A DNA stretch of 32,080 bases from Clostridia bacterium (GCA_020047785.1 JAIFNI010000277.1:1-32080), one strand, 5' to 3'. Shown: positions 7,553-16,511, counted from the stretch's first letter. Made by a program: numbers and translations. Notes: a model not told the origin generated them from the letters alone.

Positions 7553-8470
7553 ATGCATGAATACGGCGATGATTTGCAGAAATCCGATATGACCGGACAG
7601 GTGATTGTGCCGCTGGAAGATTGCGCACCCCATCTCCGGACCATCAATCTTTTTCCCTGCAGTTCCGGGTTTGATACGGGAGAACGGGTGCTGTACAATC
7701 CATACCTTCTTTATGTCCATTCAGGTCGGGGCATGTTCCGGATCGGAGAGAACCAGTATGACGCGGAACCCGGGGATCTGTATTATTGCCCGGCGGGCGT
7801 CACGCAGCAGATTCAGGCCGACCGGCTGGATCCTTTTCTTCTGACGGGCATCGACTTCGACCTGACCAGCCATCATCGTTCCCGCAGTCTGCCCCATCAT
7901 ACGACACCGGAATCATTCAGGGAAGAAGATATCCCCCTTCCTTCCTACCGGCTGGACCCGCCTGGTCTGTCTGAGGTCATGCGAAGACCCGGTGATGGGG
8001 ACCTCCGCGAAATGCTGCTGAACCTGCTGGCACAGCATGACGGGCGTGCCGTATATTGGGAAGCGCAGGTCAGCGGTCTGTTGAAATCACTGCTTGCCTA
8101 TCTGCTGCGGTTGCGGATGCTGCCCCCTGATGCCAGATCCGAATCGAACCGCCTGTCTGCCATCATCCGGTATCTGGCGGAAAATCATGGAGCGGGAGTC
8201 ACCTGTGGCAGCATTTCCGCCATGTTTCATTATCATCCGGACCACCTGAGCCGCCTGATGAAGCTGTATGCAGGCATGACGCTGAAGCAGTACCTGACCG
8301 GACTTCGCATCCGGGAGGCACTTTCGCTGCTGCGGTATTCGGACCTCCCGCTCACGGAAATCGCTGAAAAAACCGGCTTTTGCAGCCAGTCCCATTTCTC
8401 CCGGGTATTCAGGGAGAAAACAGGACATCCTCCTTCCAAGTATGCGGTGAATACAACAGGCAAATCATGA
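7553..8470 (+). CDS. AraC family transcriptional regulator
   Basis: This 305-residue protein begins at the ATG at 7553, with GAAGGGA about a dozen bases upstream. The N-terminal half contains a cupin-like sensing domain ('LLYVHSGRGMFRIGENQYDAEPGD' followed by 'LYYCPAGVTQQIQ'). The last hundred residues form the double helix-turn-helix of AraC/XylS proteins, ending 'LPLTEIAEKTGFCSQSHFSRVFREKTGHPPSKY', which matches the family signature well. AraC proteins with this layout usually activate catabolic genes when a sugar binds the cupin domain. The divergent URO-D-like gene is the obvious target. Full length, no anomalies. Confidence 0.92.
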   Translation: MHEYGDDLQKSDMTGQVIVPLEDCAPHLRTINLFPCSSGFDTGERVLYNPYLLYVHSGRGMFRIGENQYDAEPGDLYYCPAGVTQQIQADRLDPFLLTGIDFDLTSHHRSRSLPHHTTPESFREEDIPLPSYRLDPPGLSEVMRRPGDGDLREMLLNLLAQHDGRAVYWEAQVSGLLKSLLAYLLRLRMLPPDARSESNRLSAIIRYLAENHGAGVTCGSISAMFHYHPDHLSRLMKLYAGMTLKQYLTGLRIREALSLLRYSDLPLTEIAEKTGFCSQSHFSRVFREKTGHPPSKYAVNTTGKS

Positions 8471-8479
8471 TGCTGGTGT

Positions 8480-8551
8480 AACTCGCTTTTGCGAGTTGTC
8501 ATGCAGGATTCCTGAAGAATTCTGCATGAAAAAGTTGAAAATCGACTTTTT
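8480..8551 (+). terminator. Three consecutive stem-loops after the AraC-type gene
   Basis: Hairpin 1: AACTCGC (8480-8486) with GCGAGTT (8491-8497), TTTT loop. Hairpin 2: ATGCAGGATTC (8501-8511) with GAATTCTGCAT (8517-8527), one mismatch, five-base loop. Hairpin 3: AAAAAGTTGA (8529-8538) with TCGACTTTTT (8542-8551), one mismatch. The third, with A and T runs on its two sides, resembles a bidirectional intrinsic terminator. The 170 bases from there to the next start at 8721 show no clear gene. Confidence 0.6.
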
Positions 8552-8720
8552 AGCACCGGAATCAATTATGAAAACGATAGATATGTTCGATGAGCAGGGC
8601 TTCCAGGGCTGTTCTCCGTGCCGAAGAAATGGACCCAGCCGGGGATTTGCTGTTACAGATGACAGATGCTGGGTAAATCTATCAAAAAGCAGGTCATCCA
8701 TCCCACGGAAGGTGCGTGCC

Positions 8721-9938
8721 ATGGTCATCGCGCGGCAACCGATATTTGACGTCGACAACCGGGTATACGGATATGAACTGCTGTACCGGGAACTGGGACA
8801 GAACGCCTATTCCTGTGAAGACGGCGACGTGGCCACCTCGCATGTCATCGCCGGGAATTTTCTTTCGTTGGATCTTGTATCGCTTACAGGAGACAGAAAG
8901 GCATTCATCAACATTCCGGGCAGTCTTTTGACAAAGGATATCGCCACCCTGTTTCCAGTCGAGTACCTGGTGATGGAAGTGCTCGAATTCGATGAGAACC
9001 TGGAGGATGTCGTCACATCATGCAGGACCATGAAGGCGAACGGCTATCTGATCGCTTTCAACGACAGGATATTGAAACAGGCCATTCGGGAATTGATTGA
9101 CCTCGCCGACATTGTGAAGGTGGACTTTCTTTCCGCAACCGAGGCGGAAAAGCGTCAATTTGTCAGCCGGTTTGCAAATGGGAGAATCAGATTTCTCGCG
9201 GAGAAGGTGGAAACCCGTCAGGATTTTGAAAAGGCGAAGAAGTTGGGCTATTCCTACTTTCAAGGGTACTACTTCGCAAAACCGGAGATTCTTTCCTCCT
9301 CGACCCTGTCCCCCAGCAAAATGAACTTCCTTCGTCTGCTCAACGCCATACAGGACGTTGAACCTGATTTTGTCAGACTGGCCGACATCATTGAAATGGA
9401 TGCTTCCTTTTCCTATGAAATCCTGCGCATCGTCAATTCGGCCTTTTTCAGCAGAGGCCAGCGCATCGGGTCCATCAGACAGGCTTTGGTCACGCTGGGA
9501 CTGGATGAAGTCAGAAAGTGGACATACATCGCTGCCCTCAGAAAACAGAACGCAGGCGGAAACGGAGAGGTCGTCAGTTTCAGCATGATACGCGGAAAAT
9601 TCCTTGAGATGTTCTCCCGGGTGGTCGGGATGGAACGCCAGCATTCGGCGTTCATGACCGTGGGTATTCTTTCCATGCTCGATGTGCTGGCGGAATGCAG
9701 CATGGATAGAATTCTGCAGGAGATTCCCCTTTCGCCTGAAGTGAAGAGGGCTTTGCTTGGAACACAGGAAGAAACAGTACTTTCAAAGAGCTTTCAGCTG
9801 ATTTTGGCTTTGGAAAGGGGCGATTGGCGGAATGCCGTCGTGCTGGCGAGAGAATTGGGTGTTGAGATGGATGTCGTGGCAGGCATCCACAACGAAGCGA
9901 TGAAATGGGTCATGAATCTGGAACAGGTGGTATTCTGA
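8721..9938 (+). CDS. EAL-HDOD signalling protein (YuxH/CdgJ-like), EAL degenerate
   Basis: This 405-residue protein has its start at the ATG at 8721, with GGAAGG at 8707-8712; the frame is open to 8496 but that part overlaps hairpins and is not protein-like. The N-terminus 'MVIARQPIFDVDNRVYGYELLYRE' is the hallmark of YuxH-type proteins, in which an EAL-like domain (about residues 1-200) is joined to an HDOD domain (about 200-390). The EAL signature is replaced by 'MEVLEFDE' and other catalytic residues are not evident, so c-di-GMP hydrolysis is unlikely. HDOD is a non-catalytic HD relative used in signalling, and V. cholerae CdgJ of this layout affects motility. A phosphatase gene starts 16 bases downstream, so the two are probably cotranscribed. 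Confidence 0.85.
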   Translation: MVIARQPIFDVDNRVYGYELLYRELGQNAYSCEDGDVATSHVIAGNFLSLDLVSLTGDRKAFINIPGSLLTKDIATLFPVEYLVMEVLEFDENLEDVVTSCRTMKANGYLIAFNDRILKQAIRELIDLADIVKVDFLSATEAEKRQFVSRFANGRIRFLAEKVETRQDFEKAKKLGYSYFQGYYFAKPEILSSSTLSPSKMNFLRLLNAIQDVEPDFVRLADIIEMDASFSYEILRIVNSAFFSRGQRIGSIRQALVTLGLDEVRKWTYIAALRKQNAGGNGEVVSFSMIRGKFLEMFSRVVGMERQHSAFMTVGILSMLDVLAECSMDRILQEIPLSPEVKRALLGTQEETVLSKSFQLILALERGDWRNAVVLARELGVEMDVVAGIHNEAMKWVMNLEQVVF

Positions 9939-9954
9939 CGACTGGAGGGGAGAT

Positions 9955-11160
9955 TTGAGCGATCATACGTTTTTGCTTGTGGATGACAGCGATATTGACG
10001 GCCGGATACTTGAAGCCATCCTGAAGTCTGCCGGATACAGTCGTTTTCGCCATGCGAAAAGCGCGGAAGAAGCACTTTCCATTCTGGAAGGACAGGTGGC
10101 GGAGGATGGCGGAAAACGCCGGGATGAAACGGGAACCCTCGTCGATATCGTGCTGACGGACCTGTCCATGCCGGATATGAACGGGATAGAGCTTTGCAGG
10201 AGGATACGGGGTTCACCGAATCATGCCGGCATGCCGGTGATCATGATGACCGCTTCGGAAAATGTGAAGGATATCGAAGAAGCCTTCCGGGCCGGAGTCA
10301 TGGATTACATCACCAAGCCTTACAGCAGAGGCGTTGTCCTTTCCAGGATCAAGGCCACCCTGCGTCTGTATGAGGAAATGGGGAAAAGGGAGGACCGGGA
10401 AAGGGAACTGGCCGCCTACAACAAGAACCTGACAGATGATCTCGGCATTGCCAGACACCTGCAGCGTCAGCTGCTCCAGGCGCCTGTCGCGACCGGACAG
10501 ATCTCCATCAACGGGTTCTACCTGCCCGTCGCATTCCTCGGCGGGGACTTGTATTATTGGCAGCGCATCAGCGAAGACGAATTCTGCATCATCCTGCTGG
10601 ATGTCATGGGACACGGCACGGCCACCTCGCTGATCTGCATGTATATCCGGGCAAACCTTCCGGAGCTGGTGCTGAGGAGTGCCGGCGCGGCTGACCTTGC
10701 CAGGGGCCTGAACAAAATCGTCATAGAACTCAACCGGAACCTTGCACAGGATGAATACTACTGTGCGGCATTCTTCATGACGGTCAACACCAGGGAACGC
10801 ACGCTTGAATACGTGAATGCGGGACAACCTTCCTCCGCCTTCATCGGGCAGGATGGAAAAACACGGTGGCTTGACAAGGGCTGTCTTCCCTTGGGTGTTT
10901 TCGGGGAAATGACCGTTCTTCCGGAAAAGATCGGCTATGTCGGGAAATCAAGCATATTTCTGTACACAGACGGCCTGTTTGAACTGTTCAAAAAGAACAC
11001 AATCAGCATCGAGTACCTTCTGAATTACACCAAGGTATATGGAAAATCAACCGAAAGCGGATTCGTTGTGGTCGAGAAGTTGTTCAGTCTGATCGAGCAG
11101 CTTCCCCGTGAAGATGATGTGTCGCTTGTTTACGTGGAACTGTATCCGGGCGGGGGATGA
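9955..11160 (+). CDS. Response regulator fused to SpoIIE-type PP2C serine phosphatase (RsbU-like)
   Basis: This 401-residue protein starts at a TTG at 9955, clearly set by GGAGGGG at 9944-9950. Residues 1-125 form a receiver domain with the acidic pair Asp10/Asp11, phosphoacceptor Asp69 ('LTDLSMPDMNG'), Thr99 and Lys121. A short helical linker leads to a PP2C/SpoIIE phosphatase with metal-binding 'GGDLYYW' (Asp198), 'DVMGHG' (Asp216) and the C-terminal 'EDDVSLVYVEL'. Such proteins, when phosphorylated by a histidine kinase, dephosphorylate STAS antagonists. The next gene encodes an anti-sigma-like kinase and a STAS protein lies further down, so the cognate partner-switching set is present. 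The kinase that phosphorylates Asp69 is not encoded here. Confidence 0.92.
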   Translation: MSDHTFLLVDDSDIDGRILEAILKSAGYSRFRHAKSAEEALSILEGQVAEDGGKRRDETGTLVDIVLTDLSMPDMNGIELCRRIRGSPNHAGMPVIMMTASENVKDIEEAFRAGVMDYITKPYSRGVVLSRIKATLRLYEEMGKREDRERELAAYNKNLTDDLGIARHLQRQLLQAPVATGQISINGFYLPVAFLGGDLYYWQRISEDEFCIILLDVMGHGTATSLICMYIRANLPELVLRSAGAADLARGLNKIVIELNRNLAQDEYYCAAFFMTVNTRERTLEYVNAGQPSSAFIGQDGKTRWLDKGCLPLGVFGEMTVLPEKIGYVGKSSIFLYTDGLFELFKKNTISIEYLLNYTKVYGKSTESGFVVVEKLFSLIEQLPREDDVSLVYVELYPGGG

Positions 11161-11164
11161 CGGG

Positions 11165-11584
11165 ATGTGCATGATGCGGTTTGAATGTGCTGCCTGCTTG
11201 GCGTATGTGTCGGTCATCGACCAGATCGTCGAGAATCTTCTCCTTCACGAAGGCGTGAAGGAGTTCGAGAAGTTCTGCTTCGCGACCCACGAACTGGTCA
11301 TCAACAGCGTGGAAGCCATGCAGACCCGGAAGGCTCCCGATGACCCCGGCAACATCACCATGGACCTGAAGATTTCCGATCATGAACTCATGTTTTCCAT
11401 CAATGACAAAGGAGGTGGCATCCCGATTATGCCGGAGGAGTCGGACGAAGGGACGGAAACCCGGGAAATCTCGCTGGAAGACCGCGGGCGTGGGCTTTCC
11501 CTGATCAGGCTGTTTTCGGACCTTTTCGTGATGAAGGCCGAAACGGACGGAAGCCATACCTACACAATAACCAAGGCAATCTGA
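11165..11584 (+). CDS. Anti-sigma-factor-like serine kinase (SpoIIAB/RsbW-type HATPase)
   Basis: This 139-residue protein has an ATG at 11165, four bases after the previous stop and behind GCGGGGG, so translation is probably coupled; in-frame ATGs at 11171 and 11174 are alternatives. The GHKL ATP-binding motifs are complete: N box 'HELVINSVEAM' with Glu43 and Asn47, G1 box 'NDKGGGIP', and G2 box 'RGRGLSLIR'. In this family the ATPase binds a target (classically a sigma factor) and inactivates STAS antagonists by phosphorylating them. No sigma factor is encoded nearby, so the target may be something else. The phosphatase upstream and the STAS gene at 13835 complete the module. Confidence 0.88.
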   Translation: MCMMRFECAACLAYVSVIDQIVENLLLHEGVKEFEKFCFATHELVINSVEAMQTRKAPDDPGNITMDLKISDHELMFSINDKGGGIPIMPEESDEGTETREISLEDRGRGLSLIRLFSDLFVMKAETDGSHTYTITKAI

Positions 11585-11635
11585 AGAAGCAGGGTTCTGT
11601 GTGATATCAAGAACAAGATGGAAACGATGGCATTC

Positions 11636-11665
11636 TGTGCAACCGTACGTCTTTTGTCATATAAT
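11636..11665 (+). promoter_or_regulatory. Possible promoter before the chemoreceptor gene
   Basis: A perfect TATAAT at 11660-11665 lies 75 bases before the chemoreceptor start. The -35 candidate TGTGCA (11636-11641, spacing 18) is weak. An imperfect direct repeat (ACGATTTTTCACGAA and ACGATTTGTCACAAA) follows between 11687 and 11720 and could be a regulator site. Confidence 0.35.
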
Positions 11666-11739
11666 GCAAGTCATAAGCAAGTCGTCACGATTTTTCACGA
11701 ACCAATACGATTTGTCACAAATCACAGGAGGATATCCGG

Positions 11740-13740
11740 ATGCCGTTGATCAATTTTTTCAGAAAAAGGCTCAATGTCAAGTTCGGCGCACTGGTGATAT
11801 TGGTTTTGTTCGTTTTGGTCGGACTGTATACGGTCAAAACAAACCAAGACGAAAAGGACCTCATGGCTGCCTATGAAAAGATGAAAGTCAGTGAAACGGA
11901 AGTGGGAATCAGCAAAACACTTCAGGCACAGTACACCCTCCTGAAGGTGGGCCTTGTTCCCATTCTGAGCGGCGAAGCGATTGTTGATGCTTTTGCCGCC
12001 AGAGACAGGGAAACCTTGCTGAAAATTACGGAACCGTTCATGAAAAAATTCAATGCATATGGCATTGACCAGTTTCAATTCCATCTGCCGGACCACACTT
12101 CCTTTCTCAGGGTTCATAAGCCGAAGCAGTTCGGGGATGACCTGACCAAAATCCGTCCGCTGGTTGTGCAGGCCATCAATACACAGCAGGTCGCGTTCGG
12201 ACTTGAAAATGGGGTGGCCGGGATTGGGTTCCGGTATATCTCTCCGGTTGTCAAGGATGGTGAATTCATTGGTACCGTTGAACTTGGCCTCGGTCTGAAC
12301 AGTACGATGACTGCCAGGCTGCAGGAACAGTATCCCGGGGAATGGTATGTTTTCGGTCTGGATGGGGATAAGGCCGTATTCCTGTTCGGAACGGCGGATG
12401 AAAATTATGCCATCGGATTGACCGAGTCGCAAATCGCAACCGCGCAGACTGGGAAATTCTTCACGTTTCCTTCCGGGAAATGTGTGGTTTATCTGTCACC
12501 GATACTGGACTCGGCGGGGGAATCAATCGGGTATTTTCAGGGGGTTTATGATAACACGGTCATTGTCGATCAGGTTGATGACCAGTTGAGGAACAACCTG
12601 ATCATGGGCATTCTCGTTGCCCTGGTCGGCGTCCTGTTCAGCAGCGGCACCATATACCTTCTGTTGAAGCCACTGGGCAAGATTAAGAATGAATTGAACG
12701 CGCTTGCCTCAAACGGCGGAGATCTGACGCAGAGGCTGCATGTCGGAAGCATGGACGAGGTCGGTCAGCTGGGGCATGCGTTCAATCGTTTCATCGAGAC
12801 TGTGCAGGGGATCATACAGCAGGTGAAGGCTACATCCGGAAATGTTGTGACACTCTCCGGAAAAGTGGCGGAATCCGCCGAGGCGAATGGCAATGTGGCC
12901 AGACAGGTTGCTTCAGCTACCAATACGATGGCAGAGGGAGCCTCGCAACAGAATGGACATGTCAGTGAAATCCTGCAGCAGATCAAGTCCAGTTCGGACA
13001 AAGTGCAGGAGGGGTTCGACAACGCTAATGGTCTGGTGGATCTTTCCAAGCAATCCACGGAGATTGCCACTAACGGAAAAGACTATATGACCGAAGTCAT
13101 CGAACAGTTCACCTGGGTCAGCAAGACCGTTGAATTTGCAACCGAGTCCATCCAAAACCTCGGGAAACGGTCGCTGGAGATCAGCAGTATCAGCAATGTC
13201 ATTACCGGGATAGCTTCGCAGACCAATCTGCTTGCGCTGAATGCGTCCATTGAGGCAGCCAGGGCCGGTGAGCACGGGAGGGGATTCTCCGTCGTTGCCG
13301 AAGAAATCCGAAAGCTTTCACAGAGCACGGGTGTCGCTGCCAAAGCGATAACCGAACTGATTCGGGATACCCAGTCGGAAACCGATGTGACCGTGAAAAC
13401 CATGGAAACAAACCTTGAAAAGGTGAATACACAAATCGGTGCAATCCAAAAGGGTGGAGAGGCGCTCGAAACCATTGTGGGCATGGTCCGCAGAACGGAA
13501 AACGGAGCTTTGGCCATCCATGACATATACCGGCAGATTCAAAGCAAGACCGAGGTCATATCGAATTCCGTACTGGATATTTCCGGCGTCATCAGCAGCA
13601 ACGCAGCCTTTGCCGAGGAGGTCGCCGCTTCCTCACAGGAACAGTACGCCTCCATGGAAGAAATAGCAAGCCGGGCCGCGGATTTGGCTGTATTGGCCGA
13701 ATCCCTGCAGGGAGAAGTCAGCAAATTCAAGTCCGCCTGA
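11740..13740 (+). CDS. Methyl-accepting chemotaxis protein with double Cache sensor
   Basis: This 666-residue membrane receptor starts at the ATG at 11740 after CAGGAGGA. One membrane segment lies at about residues 15-34 and a second at about 286-308, enclosing an extracytoplasmic sensor of some 250 residues. The sensor segment '[18 protein letters not shown]' and '[28 protein letters not shown]' match the dCache_3 type, which binds small ligands. A HAMP region follows, then a long helical signalling domain whose hairpin tip, at about residues 489-526, contains '[20 protein letters not shown]', nearly invariant in chemoreceptors. It would control CheA/CheW, which are not in this window. Its position between the anti-sigma-like and STAS genes ties it to that module. 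Confidence 0.95.
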   Translation: MPLINFFRKRLNVKFGALVILVLFVLVGLYTVKTNQDEKDLMAAYEKMKVSETEVGISKTLQAQYTLLKVGLVPILSGEAIVDAFAARDRETLLKITEPFMKKFNAYGIDQFQFHLPDHTSFLRVHKPKQFGDDLTKIRPLVVQAINTQQVAFGLENGVAGIGFRYISPVVKDGEFIGTVELGLGLNSTMTARLQEQYPGEWYVFGLDGDKAVFLFGTADENYAIGLTESQIATAQTGKFFTFPSGKCVVYLSPILDSAGESIGYFQGVYDNTVIVDQVDDQLRNNLIMGILVALVGVLFSSGTIYLLLKPLGKIKNELNALASNGGDLTQRLHVGSMDEVGQLGHAFNRFIETVQGIIQQVKATSGNVVTLSGKVAESAEANGNVARQVASATNTMAEGASQQNGHVSEILQQIKSSSDKVQEGFDNANGLVDLSKQSTEIATNGKDYMTEVIEQFTWVSKTVEFATESIQNLGKRSLEISSISNVITGIASQTNLLALNASIEAARAGEHGRGFSVVAEEIRKLSQSTGVAAKAITELIRDTQSETDVTVKTMETNLEKVNTQIGAIQKGGEALETIVGMVRRTENGALAIHDIYRQIQSKTEVISNSVLDISGVISSNAAFAEEVAASSQEQYASMEEIASRAADLAVLAESLQGEVSKFKSA

Positions 13741-13834
13741 GTGAGAGAGGCCGAAAGAATCCGGACTTCTTCATTCCGGAAGGTCTGATTCCATCCGTTC
13801 AAGGCAGTACCTTCGGTCATGAAAGGAAATTATA

Positions 13835-14209
13835 ATGATAAACAGCATGGACAAAGACCAAATCGAAGTAACCCGGAGTGTGAACGGGAAGTGTCAGATT
13901 CTTTCTGTCAGGGGACTGCTGGTCTATCAGCATGTGCAGACCGCCAAGGCTATGGTCAACGAGCTTTTTGTCGAAACGTCAGAGTATATCCTCGATTTCA
14001 CCGAAACGAAAAAAATCGACAGCACCGGATTCGGCTTGATTTTCAACATCTTCAAGCGAAAACCGAAGGATGCGCGGCTTGTCGCAGTTGTTCCGGACAC
14101 TTTCATCCGGGAATTGTTCAGCATCACGAAGATTGATCAAATCCTGCCTGTCGTCGGCAGTGTCCGGGAAGCGCAGGAATTGCTGGCTGCCAGCCCAGGG
14201 GCCGATTGA
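13835..14209 (+). CDS. STAS-domain anti-sigma factor antagonist (SpoIIAA/RsbV-like)
   Basis: This 124-residue protein starts at the ATG at 13835 seven bases after AAAGGA. It has the SpoIIAA/RsbV fold signature: the beta-strand 'CQILSVRGLLVYQHVQTAKAMVNEL' and the phosphorylation loop 'KKIDSTGFGLIFNIFK' with Ser63 as the expected phospho-site. In partner switching the unphosphorylated protein binds the anti-sigma kinase and frees its target. The cognate kinase-like protein (11165-11584) and phosphatase (9955-11160) are encoded just upstream. It follows the chemoreceptor by 94 bases. A 16-bp repeat array starts 12 bases after the stop codon. Family assignment is solid; the output controlled is unknown. 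Confidence 0.9.
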   Translation: MINSMDKDQIEVTRSVNGKCQILSVRGLLVYQHVQTAKAMVNELFVETSEYILDFTETKKIDSTGFGLIFNIFKRKPKDARLVAVVPDTFIRELFSITKIDQILPVVGSVREAQELLAASPGAD

Positions 14210-14220
14210 AGCGGTTCGGT

Positions 14221-14316
14221 GTGCTGCTTGTCCGGTGTGCTGCTTGTCCAATGTGCTGCTTGTCCAATGTGCTGCTTGTCCAATGTGCTGCTTGTCCAAT
14301 GTGCTGCTTGTCCGGT
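14221..14316 (+). repeat. Six-unit 16-bp tandem array after the STAS gene
   Basis: Six units of GTGCTGCTTGTCCAAT start at 14221, 14237, 14253, 14269, 14285 and 14301. The four inner units are identical; the outer two end in GGT in place of AAT. The array starts 12 bases after the STAS stop and lies about 110 bases before the next gene. Confidence 0.97.
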
Positions 14317-14425
14317 CTGACGTTTACAGATTGTTCACATTTGACTGCTCATTCGTTTTACAGGTGGCTTGTATCATCAAGGTACAGGCGCAATGCCCAG
14401 TAATTGACGAAGAGGAGTATCGAGT

Positions 14426-15058
14426 ATGAAAAAGGCAGTCGCAATATTCACAGTTGTGGTACTGGTTCTGAGCATGACAGTAGGTTCCTTCGCGGCGGAA
14501 AACAACAGGCGTGGCAGCATGAACGCCTCCTCGCAGGGGATTCTCGGCATGACGGTCGCAACCGTTCTGGAAGACGGACAAAACAGGGCAGAGGCCATCG
14601 GAGACAACGCCGGAAAAGCAGAACGGATGGCGTTCCGGTCAGCATTTGCAGAAAAATTTCAGGAATTGGAAGCCTTGCGTGTCACCAGCAGGGAAAACTG
14701 GGCAGCGATCAAGGATTTGAATGATGAAATCAGAACTGCAGCAAAGGAACTGCGTGTAAAGAATATAGAGCTTGATGAAAAAGACATGAATGATATCAAA
14801 GTTGCAAGGGCGGCTATTGAAACAGTCCGTACCCTAATCAGTGAGTGGCAGAGTGACAAAAAAGAGTTATGGAAGGAATTCAAAGATGCTGTGAAGGCGA
14901 AAAATACGGAAGATGCCGAGGCTGCAATCGAATCGATTCTGTTACTGAAGCAACAGATTATTGACAAGCAAGCAGCGATGATTCCACTCAAGCAAGATCT
15001 TCTGAAAATACTAACTGATTTTCAAGTCCGGACGACACCCGCTGCTTCAGCCTTATAA
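14426..15058 (+). CDS. Small exported helical protein of unknown function
   Basis: This 210-residue protein begins at the ATG at 14426, preceded by GAAGAGGAG. A clear Sec signal peptide occupies about residues 1-23 ('MKKAVAIFTVVVLVLSMTV', likely cleavage near 'SFA-AE'). The mature part is rich in Ala, Glu, Lys and Asp with heptad-like spacing, e.g. 'DLNDEIRTAAKELRVKNIELD' and 'AIESILLLKQQIIDKQAAM', and is predicted to be largely helical, perhaps coiled-coil. It has no Cys after the signal and no recognisable catalytic motif. Spy/CpxP-like chaperones have a similar helical size class but their signature was not found. A strong hairpin follows, so the gene ends its transcription unit. Confidence 0.8.
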   Translation: MKKAVAIFTVVVLVLSMTVGSFAAENNRRGSMNASSQGILGMTVATVLEDGQNRAEAIGDNAGKAERMAFRSAFAEKFQELEALRVTSRENWAAIKDLNDEIRTAAKELRVKNIELDEKDMNDIKVARAAIETVRTLISEWQSDKKELWKEFKDAVKAKNTEDAEAAIESILLLKQQIIDKQAAMIPLKQDLLKILTDFQVRTTPAASAL

Positions 15059-15081
15059 TCATTCATCATGGGGTTCGGAAC

Positions 15082-15110
15082 AGGCAGACCGCATATTTTG
15101 CGGTCTGCCT
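15082..15110. terminator. Perfect 12-bp hairpin between convergent genes
   Basis: Arms AGGCAGACCGCA (15082-15093) and TGCGGTCTGCCT (15099-15110) flank a TATTT loop. On the plus strand TTTA follows, giving a weak U-tail. The right arm abuts the stop codon of the convergent sulfatase gene (15111), so the element probably serves both the exported-protein gene and the end of the sulfatase operon. Confidence 0.75.
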
Positions 15111-16511
15111 TTACGGCTTCCTCACCGGCAGAATGGCCTGCACCTCAAGACGCCATGCTTCAAGCTTTCGATGCATTTCCACTACGCGGTCCGGCAGGAT
15201 GGCAGCAAGATCGCGGATTTCCCCGATATCTTCCTCTAGATTGTACAAAGAACAACGTCCGGTTTCAAAGGTTTCCACCAGCTTCCAGGGACCGTCGCGC
15301 ATCCCGGAGCAGGGCGTGCCTCCTTGATTGCCATAGTGGGGATAATGCCAGAATATCGGACCCCGCTCCCACGATTCCGAACGCAGCAGCGGCAGAAAAC
15401 TCACCCCGTCCTTATGCTGTTCCGGTCGCAAGGGAAGTCCGGCCGCTTCCAGAAACGTCGGATAGAAATCAGGACTCGTCACAGGGGTCTCACAAAGGCT
15501 TCCGGTGGATACAACTCCCGGCCAGCGGACCAGCAGCGGTTCACGCACACCGCCTTCCGTCATCCAGCCCTTGCCTTCGGAAAGCGGCGCATTGCACGTA
15601 GGGGAGCCTTCGGCAGTCGCCAATCCCCCGTTGTCCGAAGTGAAAACAACCAGTGTGTTCTCCAGCAAACCCTCTTCCTGCAACACCTTCAGCAATTTCC
15701 CCGTATTTTCATCCAGATTGCGGATCATCGCGGCATAACCGGGATCGGATTGAAATCTGCGTCTGGTCACACGGAGATGCTGCTTATGGATGAATGGGAA
15801 CGGCTCCCCTTCTTCCAGTGCCTGCCGGGAGTCCAGACCCATCATCCTGGCTTTTTCCTCGAAATATGCGATATCTTCCTCCTTCGCCTGAATCGGGGTA
15901 TGGACCGTGTAGTGCCACAGATTCAGGAAAAAAGGACGTTCCGGCTCCTTCTTCCGGATCAACCCGATGGCCTCGTCGGTCAACCGGTCCGTCAGGTATT
16001 CCCCTTCCGGTCCATCCGGCAGGGTGACAATTCCATAAGGGCAAAAATACCCCTGCGGAGGATGACCCCAATGGCAACCGCCAATGTTCACATCAAACCC
16101 ATGTGTTTCCGGGTAGTGGGATTCCATACCCAGATGCCATTTGCCGACATGCCAGGTCTGATATCCCCCTTCGCGCAGCGCTTGCGCCACGCTGACTTCC
16201 GAATGGGGAAGCTGTTTGCGGTACGGCGCGTCCACCAGTTTCCCGCAACATGGATGATAGTTTCCGCCATGATCAATCCAGTCTGTCACCCCTACACGCG
16301 CAGGATACTTTCCGCTCATCAGGCTGGCTCTCGTTGGGGAACAGACCGGACAGGCCGCATAGGCATCGGTAAACCGCATGCCTTCCCGTGCCAGCTTATC
16401 CAGCACAGGCGTTTCATAAAAGCGGCTGCCCTGACACCCGAGATCCATCCAGCCCATGTCGTCGACAAGGATGAACAGGATATTGGGCTTTGCAGCATGC
16501 TTTCCCATCAT
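15111..16511 (-). CDS. Cys-type sulfatase 1 (last gene of the sulfatase operon)
   Basis: This 466-residue formylglycine-dependent sulfatase starts at the ATG at 16511, overlapping the stop of the gene before it by four bases (ATGA) with GGAGGAGG just upstream. The N-terminus 'KPNILFILVDDMGWMDLGC' supplies the paired metal-binding Asp (17, 18). Cys57 in 'CSPTRASLMSGKYPARVG' is the residue oxidised to formylglycine. 'VVFTSDNGG' and 'GKGWMTEGGVREPLLVRWPG' are the distal metal and substrate-side motifs of the arylsulfatase-like branch. No signal peptide precedes the core, so it should act in the cytoplasm. It removes a sulfate ester from an unknown, probably carbohydrate, substrate. The SDNG form and the GGVREP motif separate it from the other five. 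Confidence 0.93.
   Translation of the reverse strand: MMGKHAAKPNILFILVDDMGWMDLGCQGSRFYETPVLDKLAREGMRFTDAYAACPVCSPTRASLMSGKYPARVGVTDWIDHGGNYHPCCGKLVDAPYRKQLPHSEVSVAQALREGGYQTWHVGKWHLGMESHYPETHGFDVNIGGCHWGHPPQGYFCPYGIVTLPDGPEGEYLTDRLTDEAIGLIRKKEPERPFFLNLWHYTVHTPIQAKEEDIAYFEEKARMMGLDSRQALEEGEPFPFIHKQHLRVTRRRFQSDPGYAAMIRNLDENTGKLLKVLQEEGLLENTLVVFTSDNGGLATAEGSPTCNAPLSEGKGWMTEGGVREPLLVRWPGVVSTGSLCETPVTSPDFYPTFLEAAGLPLRPEQHKDGVSFLPLLRSESWERGPIFWHYPHYGNQGGTPCSGMRDGPWKLVETFETGRCSLYNLEEDIGEIRDLAAILPDRVVEMHRKLEAWRLEVQAILPVRKP

Noticed and set aside
8560-8690. Cyclic-di-GMP riboswitch before the EAL-HDOD gene
   Set aside because: ACCCAGC and GCTGGGT arms are present, but the conserved GEMM core and tetraloop receptor were not found.
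14221-14316. CRISPR array
   Set aside because: The 16-bp units are directly adjacent with no spacers, and no cas genes are present.
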